A program made the translations under genes and the position numbers. Below the pieces are notes generated by a model. The model made no database searches, was not told the origin of the DNA, and saw nothing but the letters and a program-made list of their open reading frames with translations. A DNA stretch of 64,000 nucleotides from Diphasiastrum complanatum. Taxonomy: Eukaryota; Streptophyta; Lycopodiopsida; Lycopodiales; Lycopodiaceae. Position 1 is the stretch's first letter, and the number at the start of each line of letters is the position of its first letter. The DNA lies in the NCBI GenBank assembly GCA_029204225.1, contig CM055100.1, positions 11,958,789 through 12,022,788 on the forward strand, written 5' to 3'. Below, piece by piece: positions 33,076-43,740 of this stretch.

Positions 33076-34016
33076 TGTAACTATTCTAATAAGAAGAAGT
33101 ACCATAAAGAACCGTAACTACAGAAGTATAAGAAGAAGCAGAAAACCGTGTTCACAGATTCAAGGAATCCATGAACAGAAAGCAATGATTCATCAAAATC
33201 AAAAGCTGATAAAGGAGATAAAAGAAGTAACCGATGATCCAAATGGAAGGACAACACGAAAACTATCGAGGATAAGTCGTTAGCTTCTCAAGTTGAAAAG
33301 CTTTGGAAGAGTAATATGGCTGATCTTAGTAAAAAATTTAATGATTTGAAAGTGCAAATCTCTGAAGTTGCAGACAAAAGACTAAAAGCTTCTTCTTCCA
33401 ACTCGGGAACATGGTGTACGAAATGTGGAACTTCTGGACATACTAAGAAAGACTGCACCCCTGTGAATGTAAAATATATTGTAGATCCTGCCCAAGAGGT
33501 ACTTTTTATTTTTCAGAATGATAAGACTACTAATTATGTTCAGGGTACTACAACATTAGCTCAGCAGGATAGACCAAAGTTCGCACCAAGAAGACACAAT
33601 TCTCCTAAATTTATTGGACTAACGATGAAGTCACAAACCATGACTAAACCACTGTCGGGGAAATTGCTACAACTGTGGAGAGCCAGGACATTTTCACCTA
33701 AGTATCCTCAGCCACAAAAGTCGATTGGTTATGTACTGCTATGCTCAAACTGTAGGGAGCCTGGCCACAAGTATTATGACTGTGCTCAGCCACAGAAGCC
33801 ATGACCCAAGTATCAGTATGTAGCAATACCAACTATTGCAGACTCGAAAGCAAAAGCTTCGACTGATGCTGTTGTGCAGAGGATTGATATTATTGAAGGA
33901 AAGTGAGAGAAATTATCAATACTGAACTACAGTCAGTTGCTGCAGAGAAGGTGGTCACGTTCGAGAAAGGGGATGATGAAATACCGAAGATCAAATTGTC
34001 TAATGTCATTATTGAC
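32939..34016 (+). repeat. Inverted repeat, left arm (1,078 bp)
   Basis: It starts CTCCCTGTACCAGAACG and ends GTCATTATTGAC. It matches the reverse complement of 34823-35900. Matching landmarks always sum to 68839 (33316/35523, 33804/35035, 33903/34936), so there are no net indels. Sampled stretches show about 97% identity. It contains R1 sequence, gag C-terminus and the start of the protease frame. Confidence 0.93.
33060..33806 (+). pseudogene. Gypsy-2 gag C-terminal part with two zinc knuckles
   Basis: Upstream lysine-rich coding (NKKKYHKEP) with stops leads into an open 163-codon frame at 33316. ADLSKKFNDLKVQISEVAD forms a helix, then CTKCGTSGHTKKDC and CSNCREPGHKYYDC are two CCHC knuckles of nucleocapsid type. 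The capsid half is absent here; related sequence runs off the right edge of the window (63.5-64 kb). A second, inverted copy lies at 35035-35523. Confidence 0.88.
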
Positions 34017-34601
34017 AAGCCAATCTCGAAAGCAAAGACAAAAGACTATGATATAGTGACTGATATTGGATCTCTTCGTCCAAACATTACTTTTGAGCAA
34101 TTGTTGGCAGACAACACTTATTATCGTAAGCAATTGAAAGGTCTTTCTACCCCTAAAAAGAAGAAAAAAGTTTATTTGCCAGATGTTGGTGTACTGTCTA
34201 TTGATTTAGGAGATCTCAATGCACCTGAAATTGCTGGATGCTTAATTGAAAAAGTGTCGATAGACTCTGGTTCAAGTGTGAACTTAATAACAGAAGACAC
34301 AGCTCATGCTTTGGGGTTGACTGACATTGAACCAACATAGCGAAATATCAAGTTAGCATATTTGATGCGATGGAAGCCTGTTGGAGAATTGAAAGATGTC
34401 ATTGTTTACATTCAAGCCAACTCTTTTCTATTATTTTTTATAGTTATCAAACCACTTGGTTTGCCATCATATTCTGTGCTAATTGGACGGCCCTGGTTTT
34501 ATCAATCAAATGCAAGTGTTCATTGGAAATACAAAGAGTTGAGATTTCAAACTGGTGAGACCAATAATCGAGGTAAGCCAGCAGAACAAAAAATCACCTA
34601 G
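33903..34601 (+). pseudogene. Gypsy-2 aspartic protease region
   Basis: The frame from 33903 runs IINTELQSVAAEKVVTFEKG to EKVSIDSGSSVNLITEDTAHALGL, where DSGSS is an intact retropepsin active site. After a stop, 34362-34601 continues with VIVYIQANSFLLFF and SVLIGRPWFYQSNASVHW, the C-terminal 'LIGRPW' block. Only one stop (34340) separates them. Confidence 0.85.
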
Positions 34602-34631
34602 AGTCATGACAAATACGAAGGTGAAATTCCT

Positions 34632-34822
34632 TTGTCTGACACCAGCTTTACCTCAGAAGATTCTTCTTATGCATTAAATATTTTTTCCAATGCATCTGAC
34701 ATCGAAGTGCAATATTTAAAATGCTATGAGAATACTGACGAAGAAGAATTCTTCGATGCCTGCAACGTTGAAGCGGATGTTTCGGATAAAGAAATAAAAG
34801 TTGCAGACACGAATGCCCTTTG
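34632..34822 (+). pseudogene. Gypsy-2 protease-RT linker, truncated
   Basis: Acidic frame with EDSSYALNIFSNASDIEV and NTDEEEFFDACNVEADVSD. It resembles the poorly conserved stretch before gypsy RT. It is cut at 34822, where the inverted arm begins. Residues read beyond that are antisense gag. Confidence 0.6.
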
Positions 34823-35900
34823 GTCAATAACGACATTAGACAATTTGGTCTTCGGTATTTCATCATCCCCTTTCTCGAACGTGACCACCTTCTCTGCAGC
34901 TACTGACTGTAGTTCAGTATTGATAATTTCTCTCACTTTCCTTCAATAATATCAATCCTCTGCACAACAGCATCAGTCGAAGCTTTTGCTTTCGAGTCTG
35001 CAATAGTTGGTATTGCTACATACTGATACTTGGGTCATGGCTTCTGTGGCTGAGCGCAGTCATAATACTTGTGGCCAGGCTCCCTACAGTTTGAGCATAG
35101 CAGTACATAACCAATCGGCTTTTGTGGCTGAGGATACTTAGGTAAAAATGTCCTGGCTCTCCACAGTTGTAGCAATTGCCCCGACAGTGGTTTAGTCATG
35201 GTTTGTGACTTCATCGTTAGTCCAATAAATTTAGGAGGATTGTGTCTTCTTGGTGCAAACTTTGGTCTATCCTGCTGAGCTAATGCTGCAGTACCCTGAA
35301 CATAATTAGTAGTCTTATCATTCTGAAAAATAAAAAGTACCTCTTGGGCAGGATCTACAATATATTTTACATTCACAGGGGTGCAGTCTTTCTTAGTATG
35401 TCCAGAAGTTCCACATTTCGTACACCACGTTCCCGAGTTGGAAGAAGAAGCTTTTGGTCTTTTGTCTGCAACTTCAGAGATTTGCACTTTCAAATCATTA
35501 AATTTTTTATTAAGATCAGCCATATTACTCTTCCAAAGCTTTTCAACTTTAGAAGCTAACGACTTATCCTCGATAGTTTTCGTGTTGTCCTTCCGTTTGG
35601 ATCATCGGTTACTTCTTTTATCTCCTTTATCAGCTTTTGATTTTGATGAATCGTTGCTTTCTGTTCACAGATTCCTTGAATCTGTGAACACGGTTTTCTG
35701 CTTCTTCTTATACTTCTGTAGTTACGGTTCTTTATGGTACTTCTTCTTATTAGAATAGTTACAAGCAGAAGCATTACTCAGTTTTCAGCATGTATTTCCC
35801 AGCCTGTCAATGGGAGACATGGTTTTGATACTCAGCTACATGCATAACCAGCCATGTAGCCATCTACAACTCAAGAGGATCAACGTTCTGGTACAGGGAG
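34823..35900 (-). repeat. Inverted repeat, right arm (1,078 bp)
   Basis: Reverse complement of 32939-34016. On the minus strand it encodes the same gag frame (35035-35523, again with CTKCGTSGHTKKDC) and the same protease start (34724-34936). About eight residues differ across 163. It replaces the N-terminal half of Gypsy-2 RT. Transcription across the locus would give a long hairpin with an 806-nt loop. Confidence 0.93.
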
Positions 35901-36373
35901 ATTGGGGCACTTATGCCTACAACAAAATGCCCTTTGGTCTTTACAATGCACCAGCGACTTTTCTGCAAATTATGATGCTAATTTTTGCTGCCTTTCTAAG
36001 AACTTTTCTTGAAATTTTCATTGATGATTTCCGTGTTTATAGTGATATAAAAACACATCTACAGAAGTTGAAACTTAAATTGCAACGGTGTCAAGATAAT
36101 TGTTTATCGCTTCACCCAGAAAAATATTTTTTCGGTATGAAAGAAGGAATTTTACTTGGACACAAAATATCAAACAAAGGAATAGAGGTCGATAAAGATA
36201 AATTTGAGCTTATAAAAAGTCTCCTGGTACCAACAAATCTACGTGAATTAAGAGCTTTCTTAGGACATGTCGGCTACTATCGGAGATTTATCCAAAACCG
36301 TGTCTCTATTGCTGCTGCTCTTACACATCTACTCAAGAAACAAGTGGAATACTTGTGGACGAATGAACCGTAG
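35901..36373 (+). pseudogene. Gypsy-2 reverse transcriptase, palm to connection
   Basis: WGTYAYNKMPFGLYNAPATF begins abruptly at the inverted-repeat edge. FIDDFRVYSDIKTHL contains the catalytic aspartates (IDD for YxDD), HPEKYFFGMKEGILLGHKIS and RELRAFLGHVGYYRRFI follow. The fingers and first catalytic Asp are missing. The ATG-initiated frame that starts at 35810 reads antisense repeat for its first ~30 codons. Confidence 0.9.
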
Positions 36374-36830
36374 AAAGCATTCGAAGAAGTTAAGCAGAGG
36401 TTTATCAATGCTCCTATTTTGAGACCACCCAACTGGGCTATTCTATTTCATAGTTATGTTGATGTTTCTGCATTTGCTATTGGCGTCTATCTGAGCCATA
36501 AGGATGATTAAAAGAAAGACTATCCCATATACTATGCAAGTCGACATCTAAGTGCCTCAGAGAAGAATTATTCGGCTACACAAAGGAAAGCACTCGGAAT
36601 AATTTTTACTGTTAAGAAATTTCGACATTATTTGCTGGGATATGCTTTTATTTTTCATGTTGATCAGTATGCTCTAAAGTATCTCGTGAATAAACCAAAT
36701 TTATCAAGACGAATTGCACGATAGGTTCTACTTCTGCAGGAATTCATAGAACTTCGCCAAGGAAAATATCATACGAATGCCGATTATTTATTGCGACTCA
36801 GCACAAGAAAATTTGAAAAACCAATTAATG
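36374..36830 (+). pseudogene. Gypsy-2 RNase H
   Basis: KAFEEVKQRFINAPILRPP, YVDVSAFAIGVYLSHKDD, YPIYYASRHLSASEKNYSAT, KKFRHYLLGYAFIFHVDQYAL and NKPNLSRRIAR are in family order. YVDVS stands for the usual YTDAS and QRKAL for TEREAL (catalytic Glu lost). Stops at 36371, 36509 and 36722 interrupt it. Confidence 0.85.
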
Positions 36831-37230
36831 ATGATTTTGAAATCTCATCTATGAAGTCATTATATTCTGATATTATTACTTATCTCAAGGATCATATATA
36901 TCCGGATGGATATGATTTGGAGAAAAAGATAGTTTTTCATTATAAGGTAGCATCTAATACTATTATTAACAATGCCTTGTACAAGCTTGGTGTTGATCAT
37001 CAACTAAGAAGATGTCTCAAAACCGAAGATATTAAAAAGGTTGTACAAGCCTTACATTCAGAAGATGTTGGCGGACCCTTTTCTTTAAAGATACTGTTAA
37101 TAAAATATTGACTGCCACATATTGGTGGCCAACTATGTTCAAGGATGTATCAAATTATCTACGTACATGTGATCCATGCCAAAGATCTGGAAAGCCAATG
37201 AAAGCAATGAATGTTGAAATGGAAAGATGA
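36831..37230 (+). pseudogene. Gypsy-2 integrase linker and zinc-binding domain
   Basis: The 36791-37111 frame reads SDIITYLKDHIYPDGYDLE, NNALYKLGVDHQLRRCLKT and VVQALHSEDVGGPFS. After a frameshift the next frame gives TATYWWPTMFKDVSNYLRTC and DPCQRSGKPMK. Together these are the HHCC module (H..GG.F..CxxC) and its linker. Confidence 0.8.
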
Positions 37231-37500
37231 ATGATTTGTCAATGAATTGGCCGTTGACACCAATCCTACCTCGTGCACCATGGGAGAAGTGGGAGATTGA
37301 CTTTGTCAGTCCAATCAAACCCGTGACTCGACATACTAAGTGTCGTTATATTCTTGTTGCAACGGATTATGCTACAAAGAACATTAAAACAAAAGCGACG
37401 AAATGAAACGATACGAAAACTATCGTAGCGTTCTTATTCAAATCTATAATCACAAGATATGGTTGTCCTCTTGAACTAGTTAGTGACCGTGGTAGGAACA
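37231..37500 (+). pseudogene. Gypsy-2 integrase core, N-terminal half
   Basis: APWEKWEIDFVSPIKP carries the first catalytic Asp. RYILVATDYATKNIK and IITRYGCPLELVSDRG follow, the last with the second Asp. Everything from there to the catalytic Glu is deleted: at about 37495 the sequence jumps to the C-terminal module. Confidence 0.85.
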
Positions 37501-37698
37501 ACGAAAGAAAAGGATGATAGTCGTATCAGAAAAAGTGATCTTAAAGCTGATGACTTTGCGCTGATCTATGATAATCGACATCAAAAGTTCTCTGGACAAC
37601 TTCATATGAGATGGCTCGGACCTTATAAAGTATAGAGGTGTTCGAGAATGGTTCTGTTCAACTCCAATCACTTGGAGGCGAACTATTACCGACAGTAA
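37501..37698 (+). pseudogene. Gypsy-2 integrase GPY/F module
   Basis: LKADDFALIYDNRHQKFSG, LHMRWLGPYKV, then a frame break and NGSVQLQSLGGELLP with GSRF. This is the C-terminal DNA-binding module, with GPY intact. The core between the DRG block and this module is deleted. Confidence 0.8.
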
Positions 37699-37699
37699 T

Positions 37700-38430
37700 T
37701 GATGGGTCCAGATTCAAAAAATATTATTTTTGGAGAAATTTTTTTTTTTTCAATATTTTCTAGGATCTTTCTAGAATTTTTTGCGATTTTTCTCCTATCT
37801 TTTCTAGAATTGTTCGTGAATTTTCAACCACTTTCTAGCATTCTCTTTCTAGCATTTTTCTTAGAATTTTTCCCCAACTCTTTCTAGCATCTTTCTCCAA
37901 TTTTTCGAGAATTTCTCTAGTATCTTTTTCCCATTTTTGGAGAATTTGTCTACTATATTTTATTTTCGAGAATATTTCGAGAAATTTTCTAGCATCCTAC
38001 TGACAATCTTTTTCAAAAAAAATTTGCTAGTTTTTTCTATCATTTTTTTTAGAATCTTTTTGAGCTTTTTGAGAACTTTTGAAGACTATTCTAGAATCTT
38101 TTTGAGAATATTTCTAGACTTCTTTCAAAAACTTTCAAGAAATTTTTGAGAATCTTTCAAGAATTAATCTAGACTCATCCGAGAATTTTAAAAAATTCTT
38201 AATGGAAGCTTTTCGAGAATTTTTCGAGACTCGTCAAATTTTTAAAAAAAAACTTGTTATAATTTTCACGGACCGTTTTCTAGCATCTTTTGAGAATATT
38301 TCTAGCATCTTTCTAGAATATTTGTAGAATCTTTTTGAGAATCTTTCTAACATCTTTCAAGAATCTTTCTAAAATCTTTCTAGCATCTTTTCGAGAATAT
38401 TTCAAAAATCTTTCTACAGACTTTTTGTAT
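37700..38430 (+). repeat. Degenerate TTCTAGAATCTTTTTGAGA array, HSE-like
   Basis: About 730 bp of loosely repeated T-rich units (TTTCTAGCATCTTTC, TCTAGAATCTTTTTGAGAAT). I count TTCnnGAA cores at 37769, 37802, 37813, 37904, 37965, 37976, 38089, 38134, 38156, 38212, 38311, 38356 and 38390. TTCnnGAA is the core of plant heat-shock elements. The Phe-rich frames predicted here are composition artefacts. Confidence 0.75.
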
Positions 38431-38793
38431 CCATCTGGCCATGTTGTCATCATTACTCCCACGTGTTTACGCTTACATATAAAATGGATTTATTTTTTCT
38501 ATTTCTTTTTATTAATTCCATTATATAAAATGGTCTTACCATCACTAAGATTGATCTGTCAAATCATATTTTTAAACTATGAGATATGCAATTCGTTAAT
38601 AATGGAAATCATAGATGTCACGACATCATGACACGTCATCATCCTCTCCACACCACCATTGCATATCGTAGTCATTTTTTATTTTCCTCCTCACACTTTC
38701 TCTTGTGTTTTTTATGCTTTCTTACGATCACTATCTTTGCGATCAAACGTTCTATTACGACCTGTTGTGATCTGCGAAGCTTTCGTCGACAAA
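38431..38793 (+). other. Spacer before the Gypsy-2 extra ORF
   Basis: AT-rich sequence with overlapping hydrophobic frames I do not support. It may serve as leader of the extra ORF starting at 38794. Confidence 0.4.
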
Positions 38794-39367
38794 ATGACTT
38801 CTGAATCTAGCTCTTCTATTACCTGGAAAGCACGCGCGAGAATTCGATTGGCATCAATCCTGTCTCTTTTGGATCAATGCCGGTTTGGAAGCTTGAAGGT
38901 GGAATTCTTTCTGAAGCCAGTACTGAGTTTGTGAATCCATCCACTCAATTGCTGATGTGGATTTTAAAGTTCATGTGCGAGACAAGTTCTTTACTGTCTC
39001 TGAGGAAGTGTTCTCCACGGCTCTAGGATTACCACTCGATGGTAAAATTATTTTTACAAACAGAGATGCAGTGGATGAAGACACCTATTTTCTGAACAAC
39101 TGCTTCGTACCCACCAAGGGCTACAAAATTTTTATGATCAAGGATGCCAGATTGAAAGTGTTTTGTAAATACGCCAATCAAGTAATGTTTTTAACAAATG
39201 TGGCCGCTACCATTTCGGTGCATAATTTTAGGTATTTATTGAATGCTCTAGCTAGCAATTATGTCTGCTTTGGCATCATTGCATACAAGGCATTTTTGAG
39301 GTGGATCAAACATGAAAAAATTTTAGCAGTAGGAGCACATGTTTCGCATATGTGTGAGCATTTTTGA
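38794..39367 (+). pseudogene. Gypsy-2 extra ORF, N-terminal domain of unknown function
   Basis: ATG at 38794 (MTSESSSSITWKARARI), one frame change near 38930, then DVDFKVHVRDKFFTVSEEVF, TALGLPLDGKIIF, YANQVMFLTNVAAT and FGIIAYKAFLRWIK. It looks like a globular domain of the kind found in extra ORFs of plant gypsy elements that often begin with 'F.V....V....GLP..G'. The function of these ORFs is unknown. It lies plus-strand, downstream of pol. Confidence 0.5.
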
Positions 39368-40536
39368 GTCTTAAGCGACCAGGAGAAAAAATTGTTGATG
39401 GGAAGACTATTGCCCCCAACACCAGTTGACCTATCTAGTCTTTAGACCACACTTGCTACAACCACCATAGCCGCACTTGCGCCATCAGTCCAAGTAGCAG
39501 CTATAATTGCTATGGAAGTTGACGGTGCAGCTTCTCAGAAAAACACAGATACTATCACTGCCATGGATACAGATGGACCTGCTGCTGTTGAATCAACAAA
39601 GCCAGAGCCCTTGCTTCAACCTCACAAAAGAAGAAGAACTCAACGCCTCAGATGAAGATGAAATCCCGTCTAACACTCCAAACAAGGCTAGAGCAGCTGC
39701 AGAAGGTGACACTGGAGCAGATGATGAAGGTGAAGATGAACCTGACAACCAGTCCCAGTGGTTCACTTCCATAACCAACAAAGCTAAGAAGTTAGTTGTT
39801 GTCATATATGAATTTGATAGGTATAATCAGCAGAACATCATGGACCTAATAGAAGTAGAGCAAAAGTTTCAAGACTTTCTCAAAGAGTCTTATAAGAAGT
39901 CAAATTAGAACATACTAAGCTGATTGACCGAAATTGTTTCCTCGAAACACAGCTTCATACTGCAACAAAAGAAGCTAATTCTTTGAAAGAAATCAATAAG
40001 GCAATTGAGGCCAAGTCTGTCAATTATCAGACTACTATTGATTCTTTAAAACAACAACTGCTGGATGCCAATAAGCACAATGTTGCTCTCTAGAAACATT
40101 TGGAGGAGGAGCGAGCGACACGAATAAAGACAGAAACTGTGCTTGCCTTGTGCAGCAATGCAGGTTCTATCACAATAGATCTCTCGAAACTGAACCAGCT
40201 CCAAAGCTAGATGCTCGATAATTTTCGAATCGAGCTCCTGCAACCGCTCGAAGATGAGAAGGCGCTAGTTGAAGAAGAGTTGGCGGACTTGAAGGAGCTG
40301 TCTATTGAAGCCACCCAGACATGTAGCAAGCCAGATTCTCATGACAAATATTTATAGGTTTGAGAATTGATGATCTGACGTAGCAACTTCAATCCGTGCA
40401 TGTTTGTTCGAGAGTTGCTGACCACCCAGAGTACTTGGAGGCAGTAGCGAAGGTTGACAAGCTCGAAAAGGACTTGTTTGATCTCAAGTAGCAGCTGGAA
40501 GATCAAAAGTTAGTTGCCAAGCTACAAACTTAGGAC
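39368..40536 (+). pseudogene. Gypsy-2 extra ORF, acidic and coiled-coil part
   Basis: A low-complexity linker (APSVQVAAIIAMEVDGA), a basic KRRRTQ and a strongly acidic stretch (GDTGADDEGEDEPDNQ) are followed by about 180 residues with heptad character: KLIDRNCFLETQLHTATKEA, NSLKEINKAIEAKSVNYQTT, LKQQLLDANKHNVAL, KALVEEELADLKELS and KVDKLEKDLFDLK. Several stops interrupt it. It parallels the Gypsy-1 extra ORF. Confidence 0.5.
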
Positions 40537-41058
40537 ATGGCAAGAGCAGCTACTCAGACGAAGCGACCACGTCGAAACCAGTCGAGGTTCAATGCATTTG
40601 TTGATCGATTCTGGAAGTGGTGTCCACAAGCTTTTAACATTGAATTACAATGGCATGTGGATTATATGATGCTACCAGGCACAGGCATCGCCTTTGACAA
40701 CTGGAAGACACCATGGGAAAAGAACGACTTTCTCTGGTTATGGGCCCAGTTATCTATTCAGCAGAAAGGATGTCTCTACTGGGGCATAATTTAGAGAAAA
40801 TTCACAGTCGCGCCTTTCGGATCAGCTGAGTAATACATAGGCTCTTCTGCTATGTATGTCTTAGAATACATTTGTATTAAAGAATATCAATTTTTGCGGA
40901 ATGAAGACAATAAGCGACAATTTTGGAAGTGGAACTCACAGTTCCAATTGTACAAACCAAAAGATGTTGCGGACATAGGCGCTTTTGATGATGCAGGTTT
41001 GCTTATCAATGTAAATATAGCGTATCTAGAACTTTTCACTCTTTACGTGGATTGGGAG
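40537..41058 (+). pseudogene. Gypsy-2 extra ORF, C-terminal Trp-rich part
   Basis: Two frames in the same register, split by stops near 40794 and 40830: NAFVDRFWKWCPQAFNIELQ, NWKTPWEKNDFLWLWAQLS and YQFLRNEDNKRQFWKWNSQF. Regular Trp placement suggests a folded domain. I recognise no family. Confidence 0.4.
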
Positions 41059-41181
41059 TGAAATTTTGCTGACTATTTTATGAAAATTAAACATAATCTG
41101 CAAGATTGAAGAAAGTCAAGTCGTTTTAAGAAAATCTGTACATATTCGTTTTGGTAGTTTGGAAATTTTGCAGTAAAGACT

Positions 41182-41454
41182 TTGTTTTTTGTACATAATC
41201 TCTATGTTAAAAGTTCTTTTATAAGATTTTCAGCTCGCTTTTGTAAAGAAATCACACTTTGCACTGATTCAGATGAAGATGAAAAGCTAACTCAAGAGCT
41301 GTTTGATGGAACATTGTTCCTTGTTAGGCTCGCAGAATTTAATAACCTACCAGTTGGCCGTTATACGCAATCACAGGAAACATTGATGTTGTACGAGGCT
41401 GAACAGAACTTGGAGTTAGCCCAACGATTACATGAAGAATTGAATCAATCATGA
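41182..41454 (+). pseudogene. Short acidic ORF near the Gypsy-2 3' end
   Basis: A 90-codon frame: CTDSDEDEKLTQELFDGTLF and LYEAEQNLELAQRLHEELNQ. It is acidic and helical and probably the last piece of the extra ORF. It lies ~290 bp before the polypurine tract. Confidence 0.4.
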
Positions 41455-41738
41455 ATATTCATTCTTGCTTATGTAATGGTGATGTTTCTATGTGATCTTG
41501 AATCCTGATCTTTGAAGTTTCGAAGATGTTTTGAAGTTTGATTCCTGTTCTCATCAATAATTCAAAGATCAACTCAAATCAACTTCTTCAATTCAAGAAG
41601 CAGCAAGTCATATATTCTCTAAAGTAGAAGAAATATCTAAAGGAAGGAACATATGAGGAAATAGCCTTAACGAATATATGAAGAATGATTCAATGATCCT
41701 CGAAATAAAGACTGTATGTTCACGAGGACGTTTCACAT

Positions 41739-41753
41739 TTGAGGAAGGGGATA
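41739..41753 (+). promoter_or_regulatory. Gypsy-2 polypurine tract
   Basis: TTTGAGGAAGGGGATA immediately precedes TGTGATGCC, the proposed 3' LTR start. The position, downstream of the last ORF, fits plus-strand priming. Confidence 0.75.
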
Positions 41754-42840
41754 TGTGATGCCATGAAATTGTTAAATATTGAATATCAACCTAAATATGG
41801 CATGATATACTCAAAAATGAAGATATGAGCTGGATAAATATAAATCATGAAGAGGCCTAAGTCATTTTTCGAGAATATATCTCCTAAAGACCTGCCTTGT
41901 ATTTAAGGGCAAGACCTCCAGAAGGGAAACTTTGCCTTGGATTAGCCTTTACTAGGCCATTTACGCAAAAGGACTAAATATGAATTGACATATTAAACTA
42001 GAGTAATTTTAACTCTTAGTTAAATATACCTCTCATGGTATAATTGAACATACATTCAACCTTATTGTTAACTAGACCTTTTCACGGGAGCGACGCACCT
42101 GTAGTCTTTAGAGGTGTGTTTGTTTGCTCCGTAGAACATATATTGATCACATGCTTCAGTCTTGATCATCGATACAGGAAGAGTTTATGTATTCGTGAGA
42201 GGTTGAAGAAGTGAATAGATCATTGAGGATTATTCTCTCTTATCTCTGTTCTCCACACTGTTGAGTGAGAGTGATCCTGAGTCTACTAGCAATCTATACT
42301 GCATTACATGAATGACTCTCTGGTCAGACAGACTCTGTAGCGCATTACAATCATTTGTTGTATGTTCGTAAATATGCTCTGAGGAACTGTCTTAAAACTA
42401 TCTTATTCATCTGTTGCATACACTTTCTTTTCGGCACTCGAATAACGTCTATATTTGGTACAGTCTAGCACAATCATTGATAGCATCTGAGATGTCAGTC
42501 CCTGTCTGAGGAATTGAGTCTTTGATTGGTGCTCTTGCTTGTACCTGACATAAGTTTCTAACGTACTCTAAAACTATTTGTGCTTTCTAACCATAGCCTT
42601 GGACTTAAGTTGTTGAGCACTTCTGTCTAGAAACGAACAGTTCATGAATACGATTAACTAATTGTCTGTACAACCAAGAATACATCGAACATTTCTTGAC
42701 TATCTGTTGACACCTTAATCAGCCCCAAAGTGTAGTATTGTTGTACTACTCTGATAACATATCACTTATAGAACGCATTTCAGTCAATTTGTGTGGGGTC
42801 AAAGCTCTCTCGTAGTATAGCCCTTCCGCCTGTCAACAAA
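41754..42840 (+). repeat. Gypsy-2 3' LTR, right end undefined
   Basis: It begins TGTGATGCCATGAAATTG after the polypurine tract. It has no supported ORF and reads like an LTR. I found no second copy in the window and cannot fix the CA end, which may lie anywhere from about 42.7 to 42.9 kb. Confidence 0.5.
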
Positions 42841-43610
42841 GGTTAGATCACTGGATAGGTGCCTAACTATGCATAGATGCTACTTTTAGTTAATTTCCTA
42901 CTTTCTCCCTTAACTCTACTCACCACTATACTACTCCTCTTTAACTCTACTCCTCTACACTAACATTCATCATAGTTTGGTTGAAGGGAAGGAATGGAGA
43001 AGAAGAGATTGAGAAGAGAAGAGAAAGAGAGAGAAAGAGAGTGAGGGTGGAGGTTAGCTCAAATGCTCCTTATGCTTGCTAATGGAAAAACATTCACTAT
43101 GACAAACAATAAATATGGAAATAGAAAGCAATAGAAAACACAACCAAGAGCAATAGCAAGTAGTGAATAGCAAATGAGGATGCTTCTCTTCCAAAAATGG
43201 TAGAGTTTCCTCCTTCTCATTAAGCATGGAAATAGTGTACAAATGGTGCCTTTTTATAAAATGGGGAAGACCCTTGCCCCTCAATCTTATTGGCTAATAT
43301 TCACAATGATCCTAACCATTCATCTTGGACCCAACTTGATCCAAGGGTCCACAAAAAGTACATTAGAAATCACAAGATTCATGTGAGTCCCAATTTGGAC
43401 CCAACTCTAAAAAGTGATCTCTAAGTTTAAAAATGACATTGGGCCTCTAGTTTTATTTTAATTACAAGGCCCAAGTCAAGTTTATTTTATTTACAACTTC
43501 AATTGCGTGCTCATTGGGCCATGGGCTTATACACACAGGATGCCATGCCCTCGCAACACAATTTATTGGAGGATTTATTTATTTACACTTTGTTGGGAAT
43601 ACCCCCAACA
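42841..43610 (-). repeat. Probable LTR of the 43.7-47.9 kb element
   Basis: The plus-strand right end is TGTTGGGAATACCCCCAACA (43591-43610), so read on minus it starts TGTTGGGGGTATTCCCAACA, a hairpin-like start seen in many plant LTRs. Upstream the sequence has short GA/AGAG tracts (43000-43045) and no coding content. The other boundary is not clear. Confidence 0.4.
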
Positions 43611-43627
43611 GGACCCACGACCTGAAG

Positions 43628-43678
43628 TAGTGCCGGTCCCTCGGCACTCTGCCGGTCCCTCGACACTCTGTCGGTTTA
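43628..43678. repeat. 19-bp tandem repeat
   Basis: GCCGGTCCCTCGGCACTCT is followed by GCCGGTCCCTCGACACTCT and a partial third unit GTCGGTTTAG. Confidence 0.85.
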
Positions 43679-43740
43679 GTAGAGCGTTCTCTTGGACCGC
43701 CTATGGTGGATGAGATATCTCGTAACGTCTTCCATAAAGT

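Noticed and set aside
35344-35758. Plus-strand ORFs in the inverted-repeat right arm
   Set aside because: They are antisense to gag; the gag frame with two zinc knuckles is the real one.
32939-35900. DNA transposon with long terminal inverted repeats
   Set aside because: The arms contain gypsy gag/leader sequence and the interior gypsy protease, and I see no target duplication or transposase.
37699-38934. Phe/Leu-rich plus-strand frames resembling membrane proteins
   Set aside because: They come from T-rich degenerate repeats; several frames are open at the same place.
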